From Paramacrobiotus metropolitanus (Eukaryota; Tardigrada; Eutardigrada; Parachela; Macrobiotidae), in the NCBI RefSeq assembly GCF_019649055.1, contig NW_026570256.1, forward strand, positions 992,001 through 1,056,000: DNA of 64,000 bases, written 5' to 3'. Numbering within the stretch: the stretch's first letter is position 1; each line of letters opens with the position of its first letter. The position numbers and the translations under genes are program-made. This document shows positions 1-11,997 of this stretch, in pieces. The notes below the pieces were generated by a model. It searched no databases. It saw nothing but the letters and a program-made list of their open reading frames with translations, and was not told where the DNA came from.

Positions 1-170
1 GAAATTCAGACCATTGCGGTTTATTTCATTAGGGACTGTCGCTCAAGCTCTCAAAGCAAATAATTATCACCACGTATACGGGTGTGTCACTTTTGCACAA
101 AACACTGGTCTGATCATTTTGTGTGATGTGTTAACTAAGCGTCACTGACGATACACCGATACAGCGAACT

Positions 171-1887
171 ATGTCTAATGGGAATTCTTCCTGTCTTCTT
201 CGCACCGGTTTTGGTAAGAATCTCCCCTTGCTCCTGTTGTGTTGCGCATTATTTCTGGCAGTCTTCTACTTGTGGTACATAAACGGACCTCGTCAAAAGT
301 GTCCGAATTTCGCCGCTCCCGTGATTATTATAAGGAAAGACGTTTTTTGCAACGAAAGTGGTTTCTTTGACTCACTGACCCAACGCTCAGTTAAACTGAT
401 TGCGTTCTACGGTGGCAGCGATATGATAACCGCCACCGGCAGCGTACCAGTGTGCGAGGCGAAACCCAGTACATTGATGGGCCGACGAAATATTTCGAAG
501 TAAATAAAATCCGACGAGGAAATTGAGGCTGAGAATCCGCATGTGAAACAGGGCGGCAGCTATCGCCCGAAGCACTGTGTCCAGCGAGGTCGAATAAAAG
601 TGGCGGTGGTGGTGGCCTACCGGAACCGCACGGAACATCTGCGTAGGTTATTGGTTGTTTTCAGCGGAGCACTGACTGCAATAATCGAAGTAACGCTTTG
701 ATAGTTGCAGGTATTTTATAATTTACGATTTGTAGAAATTTTGCTGAACAATCTACATCCGTTTCTTCAACGACAGCAGCTAGACTACATCATTTTTGTT
801 GCGGAACAAGCCGGGAACACAACATTCAACCGAGGTAAAGGAAACAATAATGCCATGACTTTTATTGTTGGAAAACGTTTATGGTATGGGTCAAAACAGT
901 GTGAAGTAAATCCAATGTGAGTGTAACTTTGCTGAACAAAATGCCGTAATCGGCAATGAGACTTAATCATAGTGGCCCATTTAGGTGTCCCTACAGTCCC
1001 GTTAATGTCCGTTGGCCGTTCCAGTAGCTTTTGGGCTTTTATTAACGTTAAGGTTTGATTCTGTGCTCTTAATTGTTAGGCAAACTTTTCAACGCGGGGT
1101 TCCTAGAGGTCAACAAATTTCCCGGTTACAGTTGTTTTGTGTTCCATGACGTAGACCTCTTACCGGAAAACGACCATAATTCATACTTTTGTCCCACGAT
1201 ACCGACTCTTTTAGCCAGTGTGATGGATAAAAATCAGTACAAGCCGTATTACGGCAATTATTTTGGTGGAGTTGTATCATTTGCTCGCCGTCATTTCCAG
1301 CAAATCAACGGTTTCTCCAATGTTTACTGGGGCTGGGGTAAGCCATTATACTAGAAAATTGTGTACAGCGTTTTTGTTGATAGTAAAACGGAAAGAAAAA
1401 TAAATCGGAACACTAACATGCATTGTACGCTTGAGATTTCAACCAGTGCGCTGTGTGCAACAGAACTAATAAATCCGCTTTTCAATAAAGCGCTTTTAGT
1501 AAGATTGTTCACAATGTACGAGTAGAATTACACAGGGGTCGGCGAAAGTAGTATTATGCTATGTTATAAAATTAATAGGTATTGACCCCATCAAAAGTAA
1601 AACAACGTTTAATTTTTTATGGTTCTGAAGACGATGACTTGGGCGCGCGGGTCCGGACGAAGCTGGGGAAGCCCGGAAGAATGCCCTTCGACATTGGCCG
1701 GTACACCATGGTTAAGCACAACAGAGATCCTAGCAATCCAACCAATCCCAAACGTCATGAACTAGCCAAAAACGCCGCACAGAGAATGGAGATCGATGGC
1801 TTGTCGAATGTCAATTATACGGTGTTGCATTCCGAGCTGCGGCCACTGTACACTTGGATTCTGGTGGATCTGGGTAAACCACCGTGA
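171..1887 (+). CDS. beta-1,4-galactosyltransferase (GT7), spliced, with lesions
   Basis: Type II Golgi enzyme expected to transfer Gal or GalNAc from the UDP sugar to GlcNAc. Exons read as 171-642, 736-834, 1080-1337 and about 1617-1887, with GT-AG phases that join correctly for the first three. Seen: short cytoplasmic tail and a membrane anchor at about residues 17-36, KVAVVV-type start of the catalytic domain, QRQQLDYIIFVAEQ, the metal-binding FHDVDLLPEND motif, NYFGGVVSF, YWGWG, then EDDDLGARV and a family-typical C-terminus ending LGKPP. Oddities: an in-frame TAA at 501 between conserved blocks, and no AG acceptor where the GWGGEDDD motif should be rejoined (about 1616). The missing residues GPTKYFEVNK are present in another frame between 479 and 508, so two compensating homopolymer indels would repair the first lesion. 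It is either a recent pseudogene or a gene with assembly errors. Confidence 0.8.
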
Positions 1888-3013
1888 CTCGTTATCGTTC
1901 CAGTTGGGTCGAGAAAACTGCCAAAGTTGTTAAAATTTGCTCAGATAAAGTGTGCTCCAAAAATGTCATTGTATGGTACAATACTGTATACAACAATACT
2001 GTATACACATACGCGCCCGATCCGCAGAATGTTGACATGTCAAACAAGCGGAGGTTGATAAAAGATGCTACGTCCGGTTCGGTGGGCTATCTGAATAAAC
2101 TTATTTTGTTGTACAAACGCTGACTTTTATCGGTAAACACCTAGAATTTGATACGATTTTAATGCTTTTTTAATCACTTTTCGATGTTTACTATCGTATT
2201 TGCGAATGGCACTCTCTCGATAAGACTGTTTCCCATAATGGCTATACATAACGGTTTTGATAATTCAGCAAAGTATTGGGTTATTTATTACTTCGTGATA
2301 TCCGCAAAAAAACAAAAACTTTCATATTTACCAACTTTGCTATCGACAGAGTTGTCTTGAAACAAAGTCTTTTGAATATCGTATCCAGATAAAGGTGAAA
2401 AAGCTGCTCAGTAAATTGTGAAAGCTTTACGATAGCCACAATCGTAAGGTTTTGCAAAGATAGATCTGATTCTCAAAATGTTGCCGGCGGAATGGGAATG
2501 CACCCTTGCGGCATGCCGACTCGGCGGACTCGCTTTTGCGTTTTGCTGCATTATTCAAACGGTTGCCTTGTTTGTACGCAGTATCAGTTCGTCGAAGCAC
2601 AATAGTTGGTCGTCCAGCCGGTCCAAGCAAATTTTGCTTATTCGGGAGATATTTTCTTACACATACGTGCTGACGCGCCGGTTCTGCTACGAACTCATCC
2701 CGACGCGGCCTGGATCTGGTATCCGGAAAATGACGCCCATGAGAAGTTGAACAAGTACTTACCACTCACTTAAATGATAATACCATTCGTATTTCCTGAG
2801 CATGCTTATTATTATTTTTCGACTGGGTAATTACCCAGTCGAAAATAACAACGGGCTACTCGAAAATAAATCACATCAAATTGAGCAGTACGACATTATA
2901 CGGCTATGCACAATATCACATCGAAAAAAGGTAAGCCATTGTCACTGGACTCCAGCGTAAATCGATCCCCGTGATGCGTATCACTCTTTGGGGTTCGGTA
3001 GTCCAACGAAAAG
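1888..3013. other. Intergenic; possible lesioned membrane-protein ORF
   Basis: The + strand at 2478-2750 can encode a 90-residue protein starting with a hydrophobic segment (residues about 15-35), like a type II membrane anchor. A neighbouring frame from about 2610 to 2775 reads protein-like to a stop (HIRADAPVLLRTHPDAAW and onward), so one gene broken by a 1-base indel is possible. I recognise no family. A perfect 30-bp palindrome lies at 2816-2845. Confidence 0.25.
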
Positions 3014-3840
3014 CTAGAGAATGTAGCTAATGATGAACGCTAGAATTCCCGGTCCCACTGAAGCGCCGACACTGAACATTGGGGACGCCGTATTGCACAG
3101 ATCAACATCACAGTAGCAGATTTCCTCGAAAGACAACGAAGAATAATTAGAAAGACTTTTCACGCACTCCATATTTCCTTCCCGAACACCGCAGCCCCTC
3201 GTAATTGCTGTGAAAAAGAGAAGCGCATAATAGTTATTCAGATTTAAATACAGCATTTACATTCAACAGGGTACTTCAAACTACTGCATGAATACAACTG
3301 TAAATTCATTAATTTCAGTCGACGACTAAAATCAATGAATGGGAAAACAAGGTGTGACTATTTTTCCGCTCCAACGTTGTTATACGCGGTTAAAACTATG
3401 TAGAAGCAGAACTGAAAACCTGTACATTCGATATCCGGATTGGGTGGTGTGGTCTTCCAACACACTGGACGACCTCCATTCAAAGTGCTGTTCCAAGAGT
3501 TTGTGTCGTTGAGTGATGGGCAGATCTCTTCGACCATTTCGTTGGCAGACAACGTTTTCTTGTAACATTTCAGGGAGAATACGCCACCTGTTGTCCATAA
3601 TTAACTTAACAAATATCGTCAGGTAAAACCACGGTTTGCGTGCAAACAGACATCAAAATTGCCATTCCAATACGACAATATTAAGTACTTATTTTCTTAT
3701 GAGTCCCCTTACCACGGTTAGAGTGAAAATCTTGGAATTCGCCGTTAACGTTAAAGAATTATTATTCGACACCACATACCGCAATCAATCAAAAACAATG
3801 CCGCTACCACCATCAGAAGTCGTAGGTAGAATGCAGTCAT
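3014..3840 (-). CDS. Ly6/uPAR-type three-finger protein, GPI-anchored
   Basis: Gene model complement(join(3014..3207, 3420..3587, 3780..3840)), 140 residues; all introns are GT-AG and the phases agree (423 nt). Exon 1 (ATG at 3838-3840) encodes a signal peptide, MTAFYLRLLMVVAALFLIDC. The mature part has the spaced cysteines of a three-finger domain: LKCYKK near the start, VCWKT, ECT joined to ITRGCG, and the diagnostic C-terminal CYCDVDLCN. After that comes a short linker and a hydrophobic tail (GILAFIISYIL), as expected for GPI attachment. Family members act outside the cell as receptor modulators or adhesion factors; no partner can be read from this sequence. The donor at 3419 (ACAG/GTTTTC) was chosen because it is the one that keeps phase with exon 3. 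Confidence 0.75.
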
Positions 3841-4650
3841 TCTCCGTTTCACGAGGATGGCTGTAGTAGTTCGTACGTAAAGAAATATTACGGAAGTGCC
3901 GACAATTATCATGTGCGTTATTACTTAGTAATTTTACCGCAGTTGTATTTCCGTGCACCAATTATTTCAGTTGATCATCCGACTGGTTGTTCATTTAACT
4001 AAATGCCGATAAGATCTTATCAGCGGCCATTTTCAGTGAGCAGTCAATGTCAATAATCAAGATAATCATTATGGAACAACATAATAACGTTGCTGCTACA
4101 ATCATGTCCTGCGTTATCGTTTGGATGTTGAATCATCCTTTGGTTGCGGATTGCATTGCACTTTGTAGGAACAGGTTGCTGATGTGTAGAGGTTGCTGAT
4201 GTCAAGCTGTATGTAGTAATCGCCGATAAACAGCGAAACAATGCATTGTATCTGAAATCATTGTCTTGTTCACAACTGCATGCGAACAAGCAGTAACGGT
4301 AAGTAAAGTTATTTGGACTGCCGTTGTTGTTAATTCCAAGCTTTTGTTCGGAAAAACTTGAACGGTAACGAATCGTATTGAAATCATATGCCAGAAATGA
4401 CCGGAAAAGATAATCTGTCGCTACTTCCGATGGCGCAAACATAATTGACAAAGAAGAGTTAGGGAGTTGTTAGCCTAGCATCAAAATATTAGAGGATAGA
4501 TAACAATTACAGTAGGTAACATCTGTGACGATCGTCCGAAGAAACTGTTCCAGATGTTCGTTTTTCTAACGTCTACTTTTTGGTCCCTGAACCGTCTGAT
4601 TCTGTTGAGGCGCTGAAATGTTATTGAACCCTTCTCGAATCATGACTACC
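3841..4650. other. Intergenic, no recognised gene
   Basis: The minus strand at 4050-4451 is open for 133 codons, but the composition is not convincing, no domain is visible and no splice structure stands out. I see no RNA gene or obvious repeat. Confidence 0.4.
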
Positions 4651-5530
4651 TTAATATAGGGGGAAATCAGTTGCATAAGATACAGTGATACTGCTCCAGT
4701 CATCCGTATGGACTGCCACGTTATGGCTAAACAGGGTTTTTAAAGCACTGCATTTATACCTGCACATTGATGCAGGTACATACCGTGCAAAGCGTACTCT
4801 AGTGATAATCAACAGTGCTGCAGTCACTGCAATGACAACAGAATTTGCATTTTGTTGTGCATCGCGCAGGCAGAATCCTTCAAAACGGCACATTTACCGA
4901 TAAAAATGATTCAGGTAACTTATTCTTTATTTTGCAACCGAAGTTCCGCAGAGGAAGCCAATTTTTCGCAGGAAAATCGAAAGAGTGGAAGCTTCGAAAA
5001 CTGTCAAAAAAGTGAGCAAAATCACGGTACCACACTGGGCGGTGCTACCTGCGTCACGCCTACGTACGCACTGGCAGTCGCTTGCATTCGTTTTTCTTTA
5101 ACGTTCAGCTATCAGGTCTTCGTGAAAATGTTAATGTAACCTAAACGGAAAAGAGATTTTTCCAGGAATACTGGGCAGCCTGAAGGTAATCACTCATACG
5201 CATTTCGAGATACGCTTGCCGTGGAAATTGCAATAATTGTGCAAAATAATGTTACTACTTGTTACCAACTAAGTACAATTTGGATTTTGATTGATACCTG
5301 ATCGCAAAAGTTTCGTTCAATATTAACATTTTGATAGATTTACAGTCTGCATTATTAAAATTATTAAATTGAGAAGATTTGCACGGCACATGTACCTGCA
5401 TCAAGGCGCAGGTATAAATGTGGCGTTTAAAACCCCTGTTCAGCCATATGACGTAGAAACCCATACGGATGACTGGAGCAGTACAGAGGAAGTGTATCGT
5501 ATGCAACTGATTTCCCCCTATATCTATTAA
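4651..5530. mobile_element. TTAA-flanked fold-back / MITE-like element
   Basis: Inverted arms of about 140 bp: 4651-4800 matches the reverse complement of 5375-5530 (TATAGGGGGAAATCAGTTGC at the left end, GCAACTGATTTCCCCCTATA at the right), including a shared stretch around CAGTCATCCGTATGG. TTAA lies at both ends (4651-4654, 5527-5530), which fits a TTAA target duplication of the kind piggyBac-type transposases make. One end has a 4-bp insertion. The 0.6-kb centre encodes nothing I recognise, so it is likely non-autonomous. Confidence 0.7.
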
Positions 5531-6093
5531 GATATGGCTACAGCAACAGTGCACAGTCAAGGTGGCCGTTGTTGTATAAAGTATATCGTATGTGTGTACA
5601 CTGCATGTGGCAAATACCCAGAAAAGTAGATGAATATTGCATTACAACTCCGAAATAGTTTGTAATTAAAATTTCGTTGTTATGTTTTTGCCGCCTTACT
5701 TACTGCTGCAGTGCTCCAGTCTTACAGTTTCACAGCAAAATACTCATGAACTCATGGTACTCATAATACTCATAATACACGTATATACATATATAAAAAT
5801 TTCCTCGTACTGTTACAGTACAGAGTGGATGATGAATGGCAAGTGTATTAGCTTGACCTTTGTAATAAAGCCGCATTTTGATTGTTTGGGCTGATTACTG
5901 AGTTCGATTCTTCAAAAAGATAGTGCTTTTAAGTAGCGCCCTGGTGTGATAAAACGTGGGGAAGGATATACAACAGTGCTGAATTATAGAAGGTTATCAG
6001 CAGAATTTCTTGCAGTTTTGATGAACTAGTATGTTCTCAATACATGCTGTTAAAAGATCTTCAGTGTGCGAGTGCTGCATTGTACAGAGTAGA

Positions 6094-7321
6094 ATGTTGA
6101 GGCCTGCGTTATTGTTGACATTACTAACGGTACGTCTCTAAACAGTTAGTTTTTTTAACAGCGAAATTAATAACGAAATCGTAGTATCTGATCTGCGTAC
6201 ATTTTCTTGAAACTATTGAAATGGATCATAATTGATTATACATGGGAATTAATTTTGGGAAATTAAATAACCTGCAAAATTTTAGTTTTATAATGCTGGC
6301 TGACAAAAGTAATAATAATAACACAATGTGCAATTGTACACTGAGCACCGAATGGATGGAGCGACGCTCGTAAAAGCGATGTGAGAATAGGCTATCGGTC
6401 GCGCTCTCGTTATGGCAAGTACGAGTAATAAGTATTATTTTATGAATTCATTATATTGTATGGTACAAGACGACACCGGCGCTTTGATAAAGGGACAGTA
6501 GGCAACAGCGTATGATGAAACCGGTTAATCATAATCATACACGAGTACAAAGCCAACTATTACGTTTCGCTCCAAGGCTTGCAACTGCCTGCATTGATTG
6601 TCCTGCTAGGCTGCAGCTTGCTGTCTAGGACACAATTTCTCACACGCACATTTAAAATCGCTTTCATTTATCAGTCATTTCTAAGAAAATTGTTCTTTGA
6701 AATCAGGTGTGCACTGTTAGTATGCAGGCCGCAGTCGGAGCCTTAATCACCAAAGCCCAGTTCCAGGAAGCGGTGAGCCAGCTGAGCCATGCCTACGGTT
6801 ACGCCGCTCCGTCGGACGCCCTTTACGAAAGTTTTATCAGCGCGGCCCAGAAAGCCAAAATTGCATCCAAACGGGAACTGGCTATGTTCCTGGCGAACAT
6901 CCTCCACGGCAGCAACGGTTTAGCCACCACCGAAGAGTACGGTCCGCCCTACACCCCGGCGGAGCAGGATCCTGAGCATCCAGAACGGAGCTACCATGGC
7001 CGCGGATACCTAATGTTGCGGGGATTCCCGAATTACAAGACCGTTTCCACGGGACTGTATGGGGATGATCGGTTGGTGAAGAACCCCGATTTAGTCAGTG
7101 AGGAGGCGGCCGCCTGGGATACCGCGGGATGGTTTTGGGGGAATAAGGTCCATGGACAAGATGCGGTGCAGCAAGGACAGTTTGGGGCGTCTCATAAGAT
7201 TGTGCATGGCGGGGACGGATGTGGGACTTCCTTGAGACAGTACGAGCGATACGAAGTATATAAGAAAATTTTGGCGGTGTTTGAACCTAACGAGGTTCCC
7301 GACAATGCTGGATGTAATTAA
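6094..7321 (+). CDS. Secreted GH19 (chitinase-like) protein lacking a catalytic Glu
   Basis: Model join(6094..6129, 6707..7321), 216 residues. Exon 1 encodes MLRPALLLTLLT and ends at a strong GTACGT donor; exon 2 follows an AATCAG acceptor in phase 0, completing a signal peptide that ends near VSMQA. The rest matches the glycoside hydrolase family 19 fold: FLANILHGSNG, YHGRGYLMLRG, NYKTVSTGLYGDDRLVKNP, AAWDTAGWFWG, and cysteines near the C-terminus. In active GH19 enzymes the first block reads H-E-T-x-G and its Glu is the general acid. Here it reads HGSNG (around residue 79), so that Glu is absent. The acidic segment EQDPEHPERSYHGRG supplies possible second carboxylates. It may bind chitin or peptidoglycan without normal hydrolysis. 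GH19 is patchy in animals, so horizontal origin is possible. Confidence 0.8.
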
Positions 7322-8670
7322 CGAATTTGTTGCTTTTATTAACATCGCATTTTTCTAATTCGAGTTAGAATTCTGCTCGTTTAATTAGCATCCGGGCTGT
7401 ATAATTATTTCCACTATGTGTTTTCAGCATCCCCCTTTCAAACCAATTTTAACAAGAACTGGAGCATTGTTTTGTACGGCTCTGCAACAAACTTTTTAAG
7501 ATTGTTCAACCATTTTATTTAAAAAGAAACAGAAACGCGTTCACATAACAGCGCCGTACTGTTGATGAACATGCACCCAGCTGTTGGCTAGGGGTTCTGC
7601 CAGTCGACAGAGACCCTGTAGTAACTACAGAGGTACACTGCAGAGGTAGCTTAATGGCCTTTGCAGTCTTCACAAAAGCTCTTTCCACAGCGTATTTTGT
7701 TTTTTTTTTTGTTTCTGGAAACCGACGATAAACTTACACAACATTCTACGTCTATGCTACAAATACAGATCATACTTAAAATAAGATTCATCGGTGATGA
7801 CCTTTGCGACTAATTCCCCGTTACGAGGCTGTTCAGTCTGTTGTAGGAATGAAACTCTACTAGTAGCTCTTGCCTTCTTGTTACCGGAAGTGATTGTTAT
7901 GGCTACAGAATACTTTTTGTGTGTATTAGTGTAAGAATGAGTAATATATTACAGTAATTAATTTATTCTCATTCTAATGGCACATACCGTTGGCCGTAAA
8001 TCATTTCCTAGTAAGCAATAAGCACCTACATCGGTTCCGATTGTGTGCACTTAAGACTTTACCCAGTTGCCGGCTGCGCGAACCCGAAAAAAAAATTGTC
8101 ACTTTTAAAGTTCACCTTTTGTACTACGTTAGGGATGATTTCATTTTTAAAGAAAATTACAGATTGACTTAAGATTCTAATGACGCTAAACCCGAACTGA
8201 TCAGAGTGTCAAACGGTCGGGAAATGGCCTTGGAACGTAAATACAAATTTGACCTAATCAGTGATACATGTATTGTATTTCGTTCAAAATCTGCCGTTGA
8301 AGCAGGGATACGGTAACTTGGATAAATACAGTAATTAATTAATGGTATACTCATTAATTATTAACGTATTTAAATCTAATACATACCGCAATACATACTG
8401 TAATTGTTTTTTGTCCAGCTCATGTTAAAGTTTTGCTAGTATGCCCTCATAAATTTGGCGGACAGTAATGAAGGTATTAGTCACGATATTTTGCCACAAT
8501 GATTGTGGGTTTTCGATCAAGAACAAGGCAAGGCGTTCACATAATACAGCTTTGATTAGTCGGTTGAACAATTGTTTTGCATAACAAAAAACTTCAGAGT
8601 CAACCGATCTTGACCTTAGATGTATCGGTAAATGCAATGAATTAATGACAAAAAATTGTGATTGGAGATA
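7322..8670. other. Intergenic, no gene seen
   Basis: AT-rich spacer between the convergent GH19-like gene and the 3' end of the first BBE oxidase. Only short chance ORFs; a T-run at about 7700; no repeats or RNA genes recognised. Confidence 0.5.
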
Positions 8671-11600
8671 TTAGCGTACCCGGCAGGTGCGCAATCCCGA
8701 TAAATCCCATCCTTCGCTACCGACGCACTTTTCACAGAGGAACACTTCATTTGGATCCATTTGCCGTTTGACTGAGAGCAGTCTCTCGTAATTCGTACCC
8801 CACGAGGCTTTCTGCCAGTACGGCTCACCCAGCCCAATTTCATTATGGTACACGCCTGAATCGGGATAGGCGTTGCGCCACACTTGCAGTCCACTGTTGA
8901 GTGCCGCTTCTTTTTCTGCGATCTCTGTTGTTGAAGTTGTCGCGTTCCATGTGGCGAATAAGATGGACAGCCATGCGGCCTGGCGCCACGCTGGACTCAC
9001 TGAGGTTTCCAACGATTGCCGGTCGTAGTCTCGCAATCCCGAACCTGCCGCTCGAATAAGCGTGAAGCCGGCGTCTAAGGTGTTCTTGGAAATACCGGCG
9101 ACCATGGACTGGGCGAACGGCCATGGTTGACTGAGGGTGGACACGGGAATGAGGCGTGTGCCCAGCGTCATGCGGTATCCAGATGAGTCGAAATCTTCCA
9201 AGATCCCAATTGTGCGCGACCATGCATTCCAGGCCTGTGCACACACAAATTTGTAACGAAGTCAGCTACAGATGTTTTGCACAATAACTTACGGGAAATG
9301 TGGCAGTAATTAGCAAGCTAGCACCAGCATTGTCGAATGTTGATAGAACGGAAATTGTTGCTTTAGCGCACTCTCGAACCCCTTTTCTACTTTATGAATA
9401 TAATATGACATTTAATAATATGACATATTGCTTTATGACATTTAATTTAGTATAAACGCATGATTTTCATGCATTAGCGTGAAAACCGGTTTTATACGCA
9501 GCATCAGGGTGGCAAATTATGGAAGAAAAGAGTTTCAAAACGAAAAAAAAATGCGCTAGGGGTACTAGGGTAGAAGTCTCGAAGTGGGTCACGTTTTCCT
9601 GAAAACGCATATAATTTCAGCATTGTTTCTACCGTAGAGCAAACTACAGTTACAAGATTTACAATTAAAATATTTTTTGGAGTCTTTTAAAATCCATTCT
9701 AAATTTTAGGAGCATATGAACTTGCGGTCGGGCGTCAGAACAGTCTTATGTGCGGTTTATACAAAATTTGAAGGAGCTCGATCCATTATAAACCTTTGGG
9801 TGTACGTATTGCGTTTCAACTTTCTGGAATATTTTCACTGATAACTGTCTTAACGGCTGTTGCGCTCACAAATGGCTAAGGTTTTCATGCTATTTAGTAT
9901 AAGCTATTTACGATCAGCAACAGAGCGCCATAAAATAAATAATGCAAAAATGTGAGTGGGAGTGCGCGAAGCGAAGATTCTTTTGCAACTGCAAATACAC
10001 GATTTTTGCGGGGCAATTTAACCGGTGAATTCCCTTACTTTGAAACTAGGAAAATGTTGGGAGAATGAAGCGTTGCCGATTGGCTGCACATAAAATCCCG
10101 ACTTCGCCTGCTCGTCAACCAATACATTAATTCGCAACCACTCTCCGAGACTAGTAGGTGTGTGGGCAGCCGATGACGCCGGTTCCAGCAGCAAAAAGCT
10201 GGCTCCAAATTTTGGATTATAAATCAAATAGCCACCCCAGTCCAGCGAATCCAGTGACCGGGCAATACTTCCGAAATTATACACAGCCATTTCCAATTGA
10301 GCGGCGGTTAATTCTCCCGTTCTGTTTTCATTCACGATCACGAATGAGTGCGCCCAAAATCCGTACGGCACGGCAAAGAGCTTGTAGGTGATTGATGTAA
10401 CGACCCCAAATGTACCACCACCACCACCACGCATTGCCCAGAAGAGGTCTTTGTTCTGGCAGTCGTTGGCGGTTAAATGTTGGCCTTCCGCGGTTGCTAC
10501 TGTTAACTCCAGCACGTTGTCTACGGCCAGTCCAAATACTGGGGACAGAATGCTGTGCCCGCCGCCGAGGGTGAACCCGCCAGCGGCACTGATATACGGG
10601 CACATTCCGCCGATAATCCAATGCGTTTGGTTGTAAACCTCTTCAATCTGGAAGAACCATTAATAACTTAACAGAACGCTCAATTGTTTCGAGGATGCGC
10701 AGGTTATACCGGGATACCCAGCTACTTTGCAAATAAATTGCAAGCGAGGCTTATTATATACAAATGGCCATTTTACGGTACATAAGATCATCAATCTACC
10801 GATTAATCGTTTATAAATTAAATTTACGGCACACGTTATGGATTGGTTGAAGTTGCCGTTCTGGTGGATTTGGCAGAAATCGAATTTACGAAAGTCTTGT
10901 TCTGCTGACATACAGAGCATAGTTTTATTAATACCGTACATAGTTACAAACTTAAGCAAATACAAACTGACCAGTTCACACCATGCGTAATCCTAGTAAT
11001 TCCTCGGAATTACTCTACACTGCCTAATTACATATTTTGTCGCTTTCGCGGTTCAGGCTACCCGACCTAAACTTGCGGTTGAACAGCTGCGAACTTCGCA
11101 AACAAATTTAATTTTCTCGAGCTACAAACCTTGTCATAAACGTCTTTCCACACTTTGCCGGCAGGAACGATTACAACCGGATTACCCGACTGACCGCTGG
11201 CATAACAACCGTTTGGTGTGTAAGGCTCTTTCGTCTGGACTTCTCCTTGAAAGTTATTCATCCAGACCATCAGCGCCCCGGCTGCAGTACTCCGTCCTAA
11301 ATAATCATGTCCGGTACTCTTGACGACCAGACGAATATTGTGGGAAGTGGCAAACTGTAGCGCCTTTCGGATATCGTCGACGGTATGTACATCGACGGCG
11401 TAAGCCGGGACTCGTCCCTGGGAACACTTGGCATTGGCTGACTGGGCGCCTTCCAGTGAACAACGCAGGTCGTCAAATTCTTCCCAGTTGAAGTACTGCA
11501 TACTGCCGGGAATACTGCGCAGGTATCCTTCTTTGTTGTAGTTTGCCTTTACGTTGAGGCATTCGGCATTGCTAGAGCGGTCGCCATAACATGGATACGC

Positions 11601-11997
11601 TATAAAAAACATCCGTAAATCTAGTTAAAATATTATATCCGCCCATAGATTTGCACCACAGAGTCTGGTATACAGAAAAATTCAAGCTCAGTGTGCACAC
11701 AGAGTCTGGTATACAGAAAAATTCAAGCTCAGTGTGCACACTTTAAAGCAACGTGTGCGCCGTCCGGTAGGAGAAAGTCCCGTGTTCAGTGACCCGCAAT
11801 GGGAAAGCTGCGCCCGGGTCGGAAAATCTATCGGGCAGAACGGATACAGAATGTTCGCGCAATTTGATACCTTTTCCTACCTGTTGGTACTGTTTTAATG
11901 AGGTTCCCTCCCAAAGTAGAGTTAAAAGCAGTCCATTCGTTATCGGTAGGCCAACATGAATCACCGGGATAGCACCGGCACTGAGTCGATGCCTGTG
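8671..11997 (-). CDS. Secreted FAD-linked oxidase, BBE family (copy 1)
   Basis: Model complement(join(8671..9234, 10039..10647, 11130..11599, 11881..11997)) plus an unfound 5' signal-peptide exon (the first exon seen starts in phase 1). The first exon holds [11 protein letters not shown], typical of the N-terminus of fungal/animal berberine-bridge-type oxidases. Exon 2 has the FAD-binding type 4 core, [14 protein letters not shown], whose His is the usual 8-alpha flavin attachment residue. Exon 3 has [20 protein letters not shown] and [16 protein letters not shown]; the Cys could be the second, cysteinyl flavin link. Exon 4 carries the BBE domain ([40 protein letters not shown]). The substrate is unknown; the family oxidises alcohols, sugars or amines with O2. 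Exon sizes match copy 2 at 35,641-37,785 almost exactly, showing a duplication before the present arrangement. Confidence 0.85.
11658..11739. repeat. 41-bp tandem duplication in BBE copy 1 intron
   Basis: Two exact copies of a 41-bp unit (11658-11698 and 11699-11739; begins ACAGAGTCTGGTATACAG) between the first two exons seen. A recent slippage duplication. Confidence 0.9.

Noticed and set aside
1884-2123. Plus-strand ORF just after the galactosyltransferase
   Set aside because: Starts inside the last codons of the gene, has tandem AATACTGTATAC repeats and no family features; likely 3' UTR.
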